Shown in pieces: positions 17,390 to 25,683 of a stretch of DNA of 64,000 nucleotides. The position numbers and the translations under genes were made by a program. A model generated the notes under the pieces. That model was not told the DNA's origin. It searched no databases and saw only the letters and a list, made by a program, of their open reading frames with translations. The stretch comes from JALZKA01 sp963701205. GTDB lineage: Bacteria > Actinomycetota > Thermoleophilia > Solirubrobacterales > 70-9. Each line of letters opens with the position of its first letter. The first letter of the stretch is position 1. The DNA is taken from contig OY969575.1 in assembly GCA_963701205.1 (NCBI GenBank), forward strand, positions 1,426,001-1,490,000, read 5' to 3'.

Positions 17390-17578
17390 TTCCGGGCGGA
17401 GGGCGAAGCCCGAAGCCGAGGAGCCGGCGTCGTAGAGCCGGCCTAGTTCCGGGCGGAGGGCGAAGCCCGAAGCCGAGGAGCCGGCGTCGTAGAGCCGGCC
17501 TAGTTCCGGGCGGAGGGCGAAGCCCGAAGCCGAGGAGCCGGCGCCCGAGAGCCGGCCTAGTTCCGGGCGGAGGGCGGC
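17341..17578 (+). repeat. 57-bp tandem repeat, four full copies plus a partial fifth
   Basis: Copies begin at 17341, 17398, 17455, 17512 and 17569 (partial), each starting GGAGGGCGAAGCCC. The unit holds two short inverted repeats (GGGC-GAA-GCCC and CCGGC-N8-GCCGG). Copies 2 and 3 are identical at the variable octamer (GTCGTAGA); copy 1 has GTTGTAGA and copy 4 GCCCGAGA. Copy 1 contains the end and TAG stop of metH. The period is a multiple of three, so one frame stays open through the whole array. It fills the 217 bp between metH and the convergent oxidoreductase. Confidence 0.95.
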
Positions 17579-17606
17579 CGACGGCTGCCCGCCCGGGGCA
17601 GCTCTC

Positions 17607-18065
17607 CTAGCGGCGGTCGAGCGAGAGCACGGGAATCGTGCGATCGCCGGCGAACTTCTGGTATTCGTCGAATCGCGGGTAGATGGCGGCCGCCTTGGCC
17701 CAGAGCCGCTCGCGCTCCTCGCCGTCCACGATCCGGGCGCGCACGGCGATCCGCTTGCGGCCGACCTCGATTTCGGTCTCCGGCGTGCTGAGCAGGTTGT
17801 GAAACCAGGCCGGATGGCGATCGGTCCCTGCCTTCGAAGCGACGATTACCCAGCGGTCCTCATCGGCGATGCCAATCAGCGGCGTCACCCGCTCCGTGCC
17901 GCTACGGGCGCCGACGTGGTGGACCAGGATCAGGGGCGCATTGGTTCCCGGCAGTCGCCCACCGATCCGCCCGCCGCTCACCCGGTAGGCAAGCGTGTTG
18001 AGCGCCGTGACCCCGTTGACCGCTTTCCAAAAACGCGATGAAGAAGGGGGTGGTGGCTGCGCCAT
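17607..18065 (-). CDS. Deazaflavin(F420)-dependent nitroreductase-family protein (DDN-like)
   Basis: 152 residues from the ATG at 18065 (MAQPPPPSSSRFW). The split-barrel features of the DDN family are visible: NTLAYRVSGGRIGGRLPGTNAPLILVHHVGARSG, then VTPLIGIADEDRWVIVASKAGTDRHPAWFHNLLSTPETEIEVG and a C-terminal YPRFDEYQKFAGDRTIPVLSL. The family binds F420 and reduces enones, quinones or nitro compounds. The substrate is not deducible. It is divergent from the peroxiredoxin gene (146 bp between starts). Confidence 0.9.
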   Translation of the reverse strand: MAQPPPPSSSRFWKAVNGVTALNTLAYRVSGGRIGGRLPGTNAPLILVHHVGARSGTERVTPLIGIADEDRWVIVASKAGTDRHPAWFHNLLSTPETEIEVGRKRIAVRARIVDGEERERLWAKAAAIYPRFDEYQKFAGDRTIPVLSLDRR

Positions 18066-18200
18066 CGGGCTTGCGAACTGTAGTGAGGCTGGCTTGGATT
18101 CTGGGAAGGTGGGTCGCTTGCCGCAACCAACTACTGTTTCACTGGCAAACCAAGACCGCCCAGACCACGCGCCGCGTTTTTGGGGTGGACAGCAAGACGT

Positions 18201-18207
18201 TAGGAGT
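18201..18207 (+). promoter_or_regulatory. Shine-Dalgarno TAGGAGT fixing the peroxiredoxin start
   Basis: AGGAG ends about 5 nt before the ATG at 18212. It selects this start over an in-frame ATG at 18038 that would add 58 non-homologous residues. Confidence 0.6.
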
Positions 18208-18211
18208 CCAG

Positions 18212-18871
18212 ATGGCGTTGACACTTGGCGATAGCGCGCCCGACTTTGAGGCCGAGACCACCGAGGGCCCGATCAGCTTCCACGAGTGGATCGGTGACTC
18301 CTGGGCGGTTCTCTTCTCACATCCGCGCAACTTCACACCGATTTGCACAACGGAGCTGGGCTACATGGCGAAGATCAAGCCCGACTTCGACAGCCGCGGC
18401 GTCAAGATCATCGGCCTCTCCGTCGATCCGATCGAAAACCACGAGAAGTGGGCGGTTGACATTGCCGAGACGCAGGGAACCGCGCCCAACTACCCGATCA
18501 TCGCCGACAGCGATTTCAACGTGGCGAAGCTCTACGGGATGCTGCCGAGCGATACGTCGGGCGAGGCCACCGAGCGCACGCCGGCCGACAACCAGACCGT
18601 CCGCAACGTCTTCGTCATCGGGCCTGACAAGAAGATCAAGTTGATCTTGGTCTATCCGATGACGACCGGCCGCAACTTTGACGAGGTCCTGCGCGTCGTT
18701 GACTCCCTGCAGTTGACCGCGGCCAAGAAGGTTTCGACGCCCGTCAACTGGAAGCCGGGCGAGGACGTGATCATCGCCGGCTCCGTCTCGGACGAGGAAG
18801 CCCGCGAGACGTACCCGGACGGCTGGGAAGCGCCGCGGCCCTACATCCGGATCGTTCCGCAGCCGAAGTAG
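18212..18871 (+). CDS. 1-Cys peroxiredoxin (Prx6-type AhpC/TSA family)
   Basis: 219 residues. The peroxidatic cysteine is Cys45 in RNFTPICTTELG, and it is the only cysteine in the protein, so this is a 1-Cys enzyme. The long C-terminal domain with YPMTTGRNFDEVLRVVDSLQLT and TPVNWKPGEDVII is the Prx6 signature. It reduces hydroperoxides in the cytosol; the reductant is unknown, and no dedicated reductase is adjacent. Confidence 0.94.
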   Translation: MALTLGDSAPDFEAETTEGPISFHEWIGDSWAVLFSHPRNFTPICTTELGYMAKIKPDFDSRGVKIIGLSVDPIENHEKWAVDIAETQGTAPNYPIIADSDFNVAKLYGMLPSDTSGEATERTPADNQTVRNVFVIGPDKKIKLILVYPMTTGRNFDEVLRVVDSLQLTAAKKVSTPVNWKPGEDVIIAGSVSDEEARETYPDGWEAPRPYIRIVPQPK

Positions 18872-18886
18872 GCGTCCGGTCCCCGG

Positions 18887-19762
18887 TTAGGCCGGGACGC
18901 GGGCGTCGGTGAAATCGAAGATCAGCTCCGCGACCCGCTGCGGGTACTCGACCTGGGGGCAGTGCCCGCAGCGCTCGAGCACCTCGACCCGCGCGTGCGG
19001 AACCTGGTCGAGGATGCGCTTGGCGCCGTTGGCGGAAACCATCCGGTCGCTGTCACCCCAGATGACGAGGACGGGGCACTCGATCCACTCCAGCTCGAAC
19101 GGATCGCGGATCTCCGGGCGCAGGGTGCGGCCGGTGCCAAGCAGCCTGACCACGTCGCGCTTGGAGCGAAAGCTGCGGGTGAACGCCGTGACCACTTCGG
19201 AATCCAGGCGGCGCGGATCGGCTGCGGCGAGCTGGCGGTAAGCCTGGCCCACGAGCTGGCGAACGACTAGCTCTGGCAGGGGGAGTGGCGAGCGCAGAAT
19301 CGACTGGATCGCCCAGGCACCCTCGATGATCCCGATCCAGCCCGCAAGGTCGAGGCCCGCCGGGGCGATTGGAACGATCCCGTCAAGGGGCACCGAGGAG
19401 CGCTGGGCGATCCGCAACGACTCGCAGCCGCCGAGTGAGTTGCCGGCCAGAATGACCCGCCCGGTTGGCGAAGTCGCGGCCGCGTGCTCGACCGCCGCGA
19501 CCACGCAGCGGTCAAGTTGCGGCAGGATCGGCCGGTCACGGGCAAGGTGCTCGGCCTGGCCGAAGCCCGGCAGGTCGATCGCCAACGCCCCCTGGCCGCG
19601 GTCAGCGAGCAGCCGCATCAGGGGTCGCCAAGTATCCGCCGAGTCAGAGAAGCCGTGGATCAGGACCAGCGTCGGGTCAGCCGAGCCGGGCTGTGGCGCA
19701 TGCTCCAGCGCTCGCGTCTCGAACCCGCCAAGATCGATCCGGCGTTCCTGGATCGCACCCAT
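18887..19762 (-). CDS. Alpha/beta-hydrolase
   Basis: 291 residues. Motifs are LVLIHGFSDSADTW (oxyanion HG), AIDLPGFGQAE, the nucleophile elbow AGNSLGG (Ser), VLVIWGDSDRM (Asp) and the final His in RCGHCPQVEYP. These give a complete Ser-Asp-His triad. It has the general shape of lipase/esterase or haloalkane-dehalogenase-like hydrolases; substrate unknown. It lies 86 nt downstream of the aldehyde dehydrogenase on the same strand and may be co-transcribed. Confidence 0.85.
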   Translation of the reverse strand: MGAIQERRIDLGGFETRALEHAPQPGSADPTLVLIHGFSDSADTWRPLMRLLADRGQGALAIDLPGFGQAEHLARDRPILPQLDRCVVAAVEHAAATSPTGRVILAGNSLGGCESLRIAQRSSVPLDGIVPIAPAGLDLAGWIGIIEGAWAIQSILRSPLPLPELVVRQLVGQAYRQLAAADPRRLDSEVVTAFTRSFRSKRDVVRLLGTGRTLRPEIRDPFELEWIECPVLVIWGDSDRMVSANGAKRILDQVPHARVEVLERCGHCPQVEYPQRVAELIFDFTDARVPA

Positions 19763-19848
19763 CGCCTCCAAATCCTTGCGTGCCGACCGGCGGAATCGGA
19801 CACGCCGGCGGATGCGATGCCACCGGGGGTGGCCGCTATGCGGAAGCG

Positions 19849-21423
19849 CTACCGGCTGCGGCCGAAGCGGCCGTGCAGGCCGCGGCCGTTGATGATGCGA
19901 AAGAGGCGTGCCACCAACCTGCGATCCCGCCGCTTGTGCGGGAACCAGAGCGGGTCGCGCTTGCCCTGCGGGAAGCGCGGGGCCACGATCGCCTCGGTGC
20001 GGCAAAAGCGCTTGATGCCGTAGGCGCCGCCGTGGCGGAAGCCAACCCCCGAGCTTTTCCACCCGCCCATCGGCAGGTCGTGAAGGAAGTAGTTGGTCAG
20101 CACGTCGTCAATGTTTGTCGCGCCAACCTCAAGCCGGCGAGCGACGCCCTCGGCGCGCTTGGTGTCCTTTGACATCACGGACGCGGACAATCCATAGCGG
20201 CTGTCGTTGGCCAGCCGCACCGCCTCATCGGCGTCGGCGACCTTCATCACGCCGAGGACGGGTCCGAAGGTCTCATCAACCATCACCTTCATCGTGTGGT
20301 CGGCGTCGGCGATCACGGTCGGCTCGTAGAAGTCGCCGGGTCCGGCTCCGCGCTTGCCGCCGGTCAAGATCCTCGCGCCCTTCTCGCGGGCGTCCTCGAC
20401 GTGGTCGGACACGATCTCCAGTTGCTGGGGGAAGGTCATCGCGCCGACGTCCTGCTTGAAGGTGCGATCGTCAACGCCCTGGCGCAGGTCGTTGACCTTT
20501 TCCGTCAGCTTGGCGACGAACTCGTCGTAGATCGGAGCCTCGACATAGACGCGCTCGATTGACATGCAGATCTGGCCGGTGTTGCCGAGCCCGCCGAATG
20601 CGGCGGCGTTCGCGGCGCGCTCGACGTTGGCGTCGCGCAGAACGATCATCGGGTCCTTGCCGCCAAGCTCGAGGCTGACCGGCGTCAGCGTGTCGGCGGC
20701 CCGCTTCATCACGATCTTGCCGGTGCGTTCGGAGCCCGTGAACTGGACGTAGTCAGCGCCGTCGATCAGGGCACCACCGGTATCGGCAGCGCCGTTCACG
20801 ACATCGAGGACATCGGGCGCGCCGATCTCCTTCCAGCCGCGCCTGACTTCCATCGCGACCAGCGGCGTGACCTCGGACGGCTTGATCACGACAGCCGCCC
20901 CTGCCATCAGCGCCGGGATCGCGTCGTCGAAGGCCAGGATCAGGGGGAAGTTCCAGGGGCTGATCACGCCGACAACCGGGTAGGGGCGGTAGGTGATGCG
21001 GAGCTTCTTGACCTTGAAGAGCGGGTTGTGCGAGGTCGGCGTCTCGTCGGCGAGTTGCTCGGCGGCGCGAGTGCCCCAGTAGTTGATCGCCTCGCAGATG
21101 AACGGGGCCTCGAGCTCTGCGTCGGCGCGGACCTTGCCCGTCTCCTCCTGCATGACATCGGCGAGGTGGCCCGCGTTGTCGAAGATCCAGTCGCGCAGCT
21201 TCGCCAGCCAGTCGTAGCGGCCCTCGGGCCCAAGGGCCTCCCAGGCTGGTTGCGCGACCCGCACCCTGGCCATGACCTCCGCAACGCGTTCGGGCCCGTC
21301 AACCGGGACGCTGCGGATCACGGTTCCGGACGCCGGGTTCGAAACGTCAAAGCTCGCTGCGGGGCTCGCACCGTTGCCGGCGGAATCGGCGACGGTGGAC
21401 TCGGGCGTGGCGGTCGGTTCCAT
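19849..21423 (-). CDS. NAD(P)-dependent aldehyde dehydrogenase
   Basis: About 524 residues from the ATG at 21423. The ALDH core is intact: VGVISPWNFPLILAF, VIKPSEVTP, FTGSERTGKIVM (cofactor loop), LELGGKDPMIVL (general base Glu) and GNTGQICMSIERV (catalytic Cys). A Lys/Arg-rich C-terminal extension (KRDPLWFPHKRRDRRLVARLFRIINGRG) goes beyond the usual end and recalls membrane-associated or fatty-aldehyde-type members. Succinate-semialdehyde specificity is possible but unproven. Confidence 0.9.
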   Translation of the reverse strand: MEPTATPESTVADSAGNGASPAASFDVSNPASGTVIRSVPVDGPERVAEVMARVRVAQPAWEALGPEGRYDWLAKLRDWIFDNAGHLADVMQEETGKVRADAELEAPFICEAINYWGTRAAEQLADETPTSHNPLFKVKKLRITYRPYPVVGVISPWNFPLILAFDDAIPALMAGAAVVIKPSEVTPLVAMEVRRGWKEIGAPDVLDVVNGAADTGGALIDGADYVQFTGSERTGKIVMKRAADTLTPVSLELGGKDPMIVLRDANVERAANAAAFGGLGNTGQICMSIERVYVEAPIYDEFVAKLTEKVNDLRQGVDDRTFKQDVGAMTFPQQLEIVSDHVEDAREKGARILTGGKRGAGPGDFYEPTVIADADHTMKVMVDETFGPVLGVMKVADADEAVRLANDSRYGLSASVMSKDTKRAEGVARRLEVGATNIDDVLTNYFLHDLPMGGWKSSGVGFRHGGAYGIKRFCRTEAIVAPRFPQGKRDPLWFPHKRRDRRLVARLFRIINGRGLHGRFGRSR

Positions 21424-21430
21424 GCTCAAA

Positions 21431-21436
21431 ACCCTA
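21431..21436 (-). promoter_or_regulatory. -10-like TAGGGT, 7 nt before the aldehyde dehydrogenase ATG
   Basis: TAGGGT, 7 nt gap, ATG at 21423. It favours this start over the TTG six bases upstream. Confidence 0.4.
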
Positions 21437-21456
21437 CTCTCCCGACGGGGTATCGG

Positions 21457-22686
21457 CTAGGGCAGCGGGTCGAGCCTAAAGAGCTGGCCGTCACGCGAGG
21501 TCGCGTACACGTCGCCTGTCGCAGGGTCGCTGCCAAACGACGTCGCGTGCGCCAGCTCCACTCCGACCTGGTGCTCGTCAATTGCCCCACCAAGCCTCGG
21601 CACCAGGCTGCGGAGTTGGCCCTCGAAGAAGTCTGTGAACACGTAGCGGCCGTAAAGACTCGTCAAGTCAGGGTCACGGACGACCACGCCACCGGTGATC
21701 GCGCGCGGAGAGGGCTGTTGGTACACATGGATCGGTCCGTCGTGGTTCTCGGCGGTCGGCGTTTGGGCTTCGTTATCGCCGCTGCCGTTCGCGAGTTCCA
21801 ACCCCTCCCAACGGTCCCAGCCGAAGTTGGCGCCGCGCAGGCTCCGTCGGGTCTCGTAATTGACCTCTTCAAAGGCGCTTTGGCCGACGTCGCCGATCGC
21901 GATCCGGCCGTTCTCGGGATCGAAGCCGAACCGGAAGGGGTTGCGTAGGCCGCGGGCGAAGATCTCGTTCTTGCCGGGCCTGCCGACGAACGGATTGCGG
22001 GCCGGAATCGAGTAGGGCCGCGACCCCGACTTGCGCGGGTTGATCCGCAAGACCTTGCCAAGCAGGCTCTTTTTGTCCTGAGCGTTCTCGCGCGGGTCAT
22101 TGGCGCCGCCGCCGTCGCCGGTCGCCAGGTACATGTGCCCGTCAGGCCCGAACAGAACCTGCCCGCCGTTGTGGTTTGCCGCATCGCGGTGGCGGATGCG
22201 GATCACCGTCCGGCGCGAAGCCTCCCGTGCGTTGACCGCGCTCCTCGTCTTGTACTCGGAGATGACGATGTCGCCATTGGCGGCGTCCGTGAAGTACGTG
22301 TAGGCGCGCCCGTTTCGCTTGAAGTTGGGGTGAAAGGCCAGCCCAAGCAGGCCGCCCTCACCGTTCGCGTTCGTCACATCGGTGGCGTCCAAGAACGGCT
22401 TGGCGCGGGCGTTGCCGCCGACGATCACTTTGACCCTGCCGCCCTGCTCGACGACGTACACCTTGTTGGGTCGGCCCGGGGCGAAGGCGACGTTCACTGG
22501 CGCGTTGAAATCCTGGCCGCCGACCTGGACAAGCGTCACGCCGCCGTCCCCGTCGCCGATGGGCTGACCGCGGGTGGGGGCGCCTTCAGCTGTGCCGAGG
22601 ACGACCAGCAGGACGGCGATGACGGTCGCCAGCGCGGCCGTCAGCGCCAGCGACCAGCGATGGTGGGTGTTGCGAAAAGAGTTCAT
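21457..22686 (-). CDS. Exported PQQ-type glucose/sorbosone dehydrogenase-family protein (copy 1)
   Basis: About 409 residues from the ATG at 22686, which gives a membrane anchor or signal (HHRWSLALTAALATVIAVLLVVLG). The six-bladed propeller signatures are VYVVEQGGRVKVIV, GGLLGLAFHPNFKRNGRAYTYFTD, HNGGQVLFGPDGHMYLATGDGG, DPRENAQDKKSLLGKVLRI and YGRYVFTDFFEGQLRSL. Family members oxidise sugars or aldoses with PQQ outside the cytoplasm. It is paired with a paralogue directly upstream. Confidence 0.88.
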   Translation of the reverse strand: MNSFRNTHHRWSLALTAALATVIAVLLVVLGTAEGAPTRGQPIGDGDGGVTLVQVGGQDFNAPVNVAFAPGRPNKVYVVEQGGRVKVIVGGNARAKPFLDATDVTNANGEGGLLGLAFHPNFKRNGRAYTYFTDAANGDIVISEYKTRSAVNAREASRRTVIRIRHRDAANHNGGQVLFGPDGHMYLATGDGGGANDPRENAQDKKSLLGKVLRINPRKSGSRPYSIPARNPFVGRPGKNEIFARGLRNPFRFGFDPENGRIAIGDVGQSAFEEVNYETRRSLRGANFGWDRWEGLELANGSGDNEAQTPTAENHDGPIHVYQQPSPRAITGGVVVRDPDLTSLYGRYVFTDFFEGQLRSLVPRLGGAIDEHQVGVELAHATSFGSDPATGDVYATSRDGQLFRLDPLP

Positions 22687-22733
22687 CCCTGCGTCGCGAT
22701 TGTCATCGGCGAAGCTAAGCGTTCCCTCAAGCA

Positions 22734-23940
22734 CTACTCGCCCTTGAGCCGATAGACGGGCCCGTCAAGCGAGGTCGCGTAGATCCGGCCGCGGTTGTCC
22801 TCGGCAAACGAGCTGATCGACGGGACCTGGACGCCGAGTGCCCGGTCGCCAGCCTCAGCGCCGTCGAGGGCGCCCGCGTTCAGGCTGCGAAGCTGGCCCT
22901 GGCAGAAGTCGGCGTACAGGTAGCGGCCGTAGAGACTCGGCAGCGAACCGTCGCGGACGACGTAGCCGCCGGTCACCGAACAGCCGAGGTCGCGTCCATA
23001 GGTGAGGATCGGGTCGAGCGCGCCGGGCGCGTCCTGGTCGGAGTTGAACGGCTCAGCACCTTCGAATGCCGACCAGCCGAAGTTGGCGCCTGCGGCGGGA
23101 TCGGCGACGGCGTCAATCTCCTCAAGCGAGTTCTGGCCAACATCGCCGATCCAAAGGGCGCCGGTCTGGCGGTCAAACGAGTAACGCCACGGGTTTCGTA
23201 GGCCGACGATCGCGATTTCGGGCCGGGCTCCTTGCTCGTTTGCAAAGGGGTTTCCGGCGGGGATTTGGTAGGAGCTCTTGCCGCGCGGCCGAGGGTTGAT
23301 CCGCAGAATTTTGCCCAGCAGCGAGCCCAGGTCCTGGGCGGTGCGCTGCGGATCGCCGCCGGATCCGCCGTCACCCAACCCGATATACAGGCGGTCGTCG
23401 GGGCCGAACTGGAGCAAGCCACCGTTGTGGTTGGCAAAGGGCTGGGGAACGTTCAGCACCAATCGGGCGCTGGTCGGCTCGGCCCGCTGGGGGCGTTTGC
23501 GCGAGCGCCGGTACTCGACGACCCGGGTGGCGCCAGAGGCGCTCGTGTAGTCCACGTAAAAACGACCATTGCGCTTGAAGCCCGGGTCGAACGCGATAGA
23601 CAGCAATCCCTGCTCGTCGCCCGAACTGATCTTGCGGGCGACGTTTAAAAAGACGTTGCGCTTGCCGTTCGGCCGCAACCCTGACGATTTGCCCTCCCTG
23701 CTCGACGACGTAAAGCGCAGCTTCCTGTGGCGCCTGGGCCAGGAAGACGGGCTTGTCGAACTCACCGACCTTCACAAGGGCGACGCCGCCGCGACCGCTG
23801 CCGACATCGCCGCCTGGTGGCTGCGGGACGCCGGCGGGAGGGACCCGTGGGCCGGAGACCTGGGGTTCCTCCTTCTCGCCGCAGGCGCTCAACGCAAGCG
23901 CTGCCGAAAGGCTGGCGATCAAAATCCAGATTCGAGTCAC
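22734..23940 (-). pseudogene. Lipoprotein PQQ-type sugar dehydrogenase (copy 2) with a single-base frameshift
   Basis: Two reading frames together make one complete protein of about 401 residues. The first frame starts at GTG 23940 with a lipoprotein signal (LSAALALSACGEKEE) and runs to LYVVEQGGQIVRV. The second continues as RPNGKRNVFLNV, then EQGLLSIAFDPGFKRNGRFYVDYTS, NHNGGLLQFGPDDRLYIGLGDGGSGGD and YGRYLYADFCQGQLRSL to the stop at 22734. Removing one G in gttgcgg near 23675-23680 restores a perfect family reading (QIVRVRPNGK). The rest shows no decay. The GTG overlaps the preceding lipoprotein stop (GTGA). It could be a sequencing indel or a fresh mutation. Confidence 0.85.
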
Positions 23941-24677
23941 GCGCTAACCGTAGTGACCGCGGGGGGCCGGCCGGGCGGAGCCGGAGCTACTTTTGCGACT
24001 TCGACCTTGCCGGAATCGGTGACCCGAGTCTTCGGCGGCCTGTCCGTGATGGTGGCCGCGAACTCACCGGCCGCGGGGCCGCCGTCGGCCACGGCCTTAG
24101 CCTTGCCGTCGAGACCGGCAGCCAGCTCGTAGCGGACGGTGTACGTGCCTGCCTCGACGGGGGTCACGCGCCAAACAAGGGCGATTGACTCGCCCGGCGC
24201 AAGCGGGCCGAAGGCGTAGGTGTTGGTTGATGCCGTTTGTGCGCCGGCGCTGGGCGCGGCGTCAAGTTCCGAGGGCTCGACACCAGGCTCGACGATCTTG
24301 GGGAACCCGTTCTCAAGGATCCAGACCGGCCGGTTTGGATCGGCCAGGTCCTTTTGGTCGGAGCGCACGCTGAACGAGCCGTCCGCAGGCTCATCGCCCG
24401 TGTCGATCGTGACGGCCAAGTTCGGGATCGTCTCGTCACCTGCGTTCTTAACCTCAAGCCGCAGGTCCTGGATTGCGGCGAGTCGCTGCTTCGCCGCGAA
24501 CTTGGCTTGGGTGACCTCGACCGGGAAGTCGCCTTCGGGCTCGTTGGCATCCTGCCGCGGATCGCTACCGCCGCACGCGGCAACGAGCAGACTGACGGCA
24601 AGCGCACACAGCGCAGCGACCGTCGCGGGGCGATGCCCGATCCGCTTGTGGCGGTTGCTTGTGGGAAACCTCCCCAA
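23937..24677 (-). CDS. Putative lipoprotein with Ig-like/CARDB-type domain
   Basis: 246 residues. The lipobox LLVAACGGS near residue 35 predicts a lipid-anchored extracellular protein. The mature part reads as a beta-sandwich: LRLEVKNAGDETIPNLAVTIDT, then LAPGESIALVWRVTPVEAGTYTVRYELAAGLDGKAKA. This resembles CARDB/DUF11-type adhesion or scaffold domains. Translation of the PQQ dehydrogenase is coupled to it, so it may be an envelope partner of those enzymes. TTG start supported by the -10 at 24687. Confidence 0.8.
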   Translation of the reverse strand: MGRFPTSNRHKRIGHRPATVAALCALAVSLLVAACGGSDPRQDANEPEGDFPVEVTQAKFAAKQRLAAIQDLRLEVKNAGDETIPNLAVTIDTGDEPADGSFSVRSDQKDLADPNRPVWILENGFPKIVEPGVEPSELDAAPSAGAQTASTNTYAFGPLAPGESIALVWRVTPVEAGTYTVRYELAAGLDGKAKAVADGGPAAGEFAATITDRPPKTRVTDSGKVEVAKVAPAPPGRPPAVTTVSA

Positions 24678-24686
24678 GGCGCGGGG

Positions 24687-24692
24687 AACATA
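24687..24692 (-). promoter_or_regulatory. -10-like TATGTT, 9 nt before the lipoprotein TTG start
   Basis: TATGTT, then ccccgcgcc, then TTG at 24677. Confidence 0.4.
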
Positions 24693-24765
24693 CCATCAGC
24701 GCGGCCCGTTCTATCGGCTGGGCACTTGGCTGGGGAGCCAAATCGGAGGCCGTGGCGGTTGTGGG

Positions 24766-24795
24766 TTGAGGATTGACCCGCTCATGGAATAGTCT
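24766..24795 (+). promoter_or_regulatory. Candidate promoter of the YrbE/MlaE operon
   Basis: TTGAGG (24766-24771), 18-nt spacer, TAGTCT (24790-24795). The predicted leader is about 40 nt, unlike the leaderless genes. Weak prediction within the 162-bp divergent gap 24678-24839. Confidence 0.3.
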
Positions 24796-24839
24796 GTTCG
24801 CAAGAGGCGGCGGCAGATCCGTGGCGCCTCGGGTGAGAG

Positions 24840-25646
24840 ATGGTTAGATCAGTTGCCGATAGGGCGTTCCTTCCTGCGAAGTCACTCTTCGAGCAGGTCG
24901 GCAACATGATGATTTTGACCGGCAAGACGATCGTCTCTGCCGCCCGCCCTCCCTACCCGTACGGCGGCGAATTCATCTCCCAGTTCCTCTTCGCGCTGCA
25001 GCTTTGCTGGTTCCCGATGATGATCTCGACCGTGGCGTTCGGATTCGGCGCGCCCGGACTTCAGGCCGCGAACTTCCTCTCGCTGTTCGGCGCGCTCGAC
25101 CGGCTCGGCGGTTTCTTCATCCTCGCGTCAGTGCGCGAGTTCGCGCCGTTCGTGACCGCGGTTGTCGTCGCCGGCGTCGCCGGAACGGCGATCACCGCCG
25201 ACTTGGGTGCCCGCAAGATCCGCGAGGAGCTCGACGCGCTTCAGGTGCTGGGCGTCGATCCGATCAAGAACCTCGTGGTGCCGCGCTTCCTGGCGCTGAT
25301 GCTGATCACGGGCCTGATGGACATCTACGCGGTGCTGTTCGGCATCTCCGGCGGAATCTTCGCCGAGATCGCCTACGGCCAGCCGCTCGGCGGATTCATC
25401 GCGACGCTCTTCACAAACGCTTCCGTGACCGACCTCTGGGGCTCCGTGCTCAAGTGCACGATGTTCGGCGCGATTATCGCCGTCGTCTCCTGTTACTACG
25501 GGATGAATGCGTCCGGTGGTGCTGAGGGCGTCGGGCGGGCCGTGAACGTCGGCGTCGTCGTTGCCTTCCTGGGCGTCTTTGCCTTCAACTACGTATTCAC
25601 TCAGACCCTGCTCGCAACACACCCCGAGATCTCGGTGATCAAATGA
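24840..25646 (+). CDS. MlaE/YrbE family ABC permease (first of two)
   Basis: 268 residues, about five to six helices. It carries the MlaE landmarks VREFAPFVTAVVVAGVAGTAITADLGARKIREELDALQVLGVDPIKNLVVPRFLALM and the EQVG-type N-terminal interface helix. In Mce/Mla systems two YrbE permeases and one ATPase form the inner-membrane lipid or sterol transporter. The next genes supply the second permease and the ATPase. No MCE-domain protein is seen in the window. Confidence 0.93.
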   Translation: MVRSVADRAFLPAKSLFEQVGNMMILTGKTIVSAARPPYPYGGEFISQFLFALQLCWFPMMISTVAFGFGAPGLQAANFLSLFGALDRLGGFFILASVREFAPFVTAVVVAGVAGTAITADLGARKIREELDALQVLGVDPIKNLVVPRFLALMLITGLMDIYAVLFGISGGIFAEIAYGQPLGGFIATLFTNASVTDLWGSVLKCTMFGAIIAVVSCYYGMNASGGAEGVGRAVNVGVVVAFLGVFAFNYVFTQTLLATHPEISVIK

Positions 25647-25683
25647 CGCCTGACCGCACAGCCGTCGTGGAAGGCCGCCCATA

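Noticed and set aside
17341..17578. CRISPR-like repeat array
   Set aside because: The 57-bp units are directly abutting with no variable spacers, and one unit is part of metH. It is a tandem repeat.
16999..17610. Protein with 19-residue repeats (GGRSPKPRSRR...) in another frame over the metH 3' end
   Set aside because: It is a shadow of metH and of a repeat whose period is divisible by three. It has no independent start or ribosome-binding site.
18038..18211. 58-residue N-terminal extension of the peroxiredoxin
   Set aside because: Non-homologous, overlaps the divergent oxidoreductase 5' region, and the AGGAG site points to 18212.
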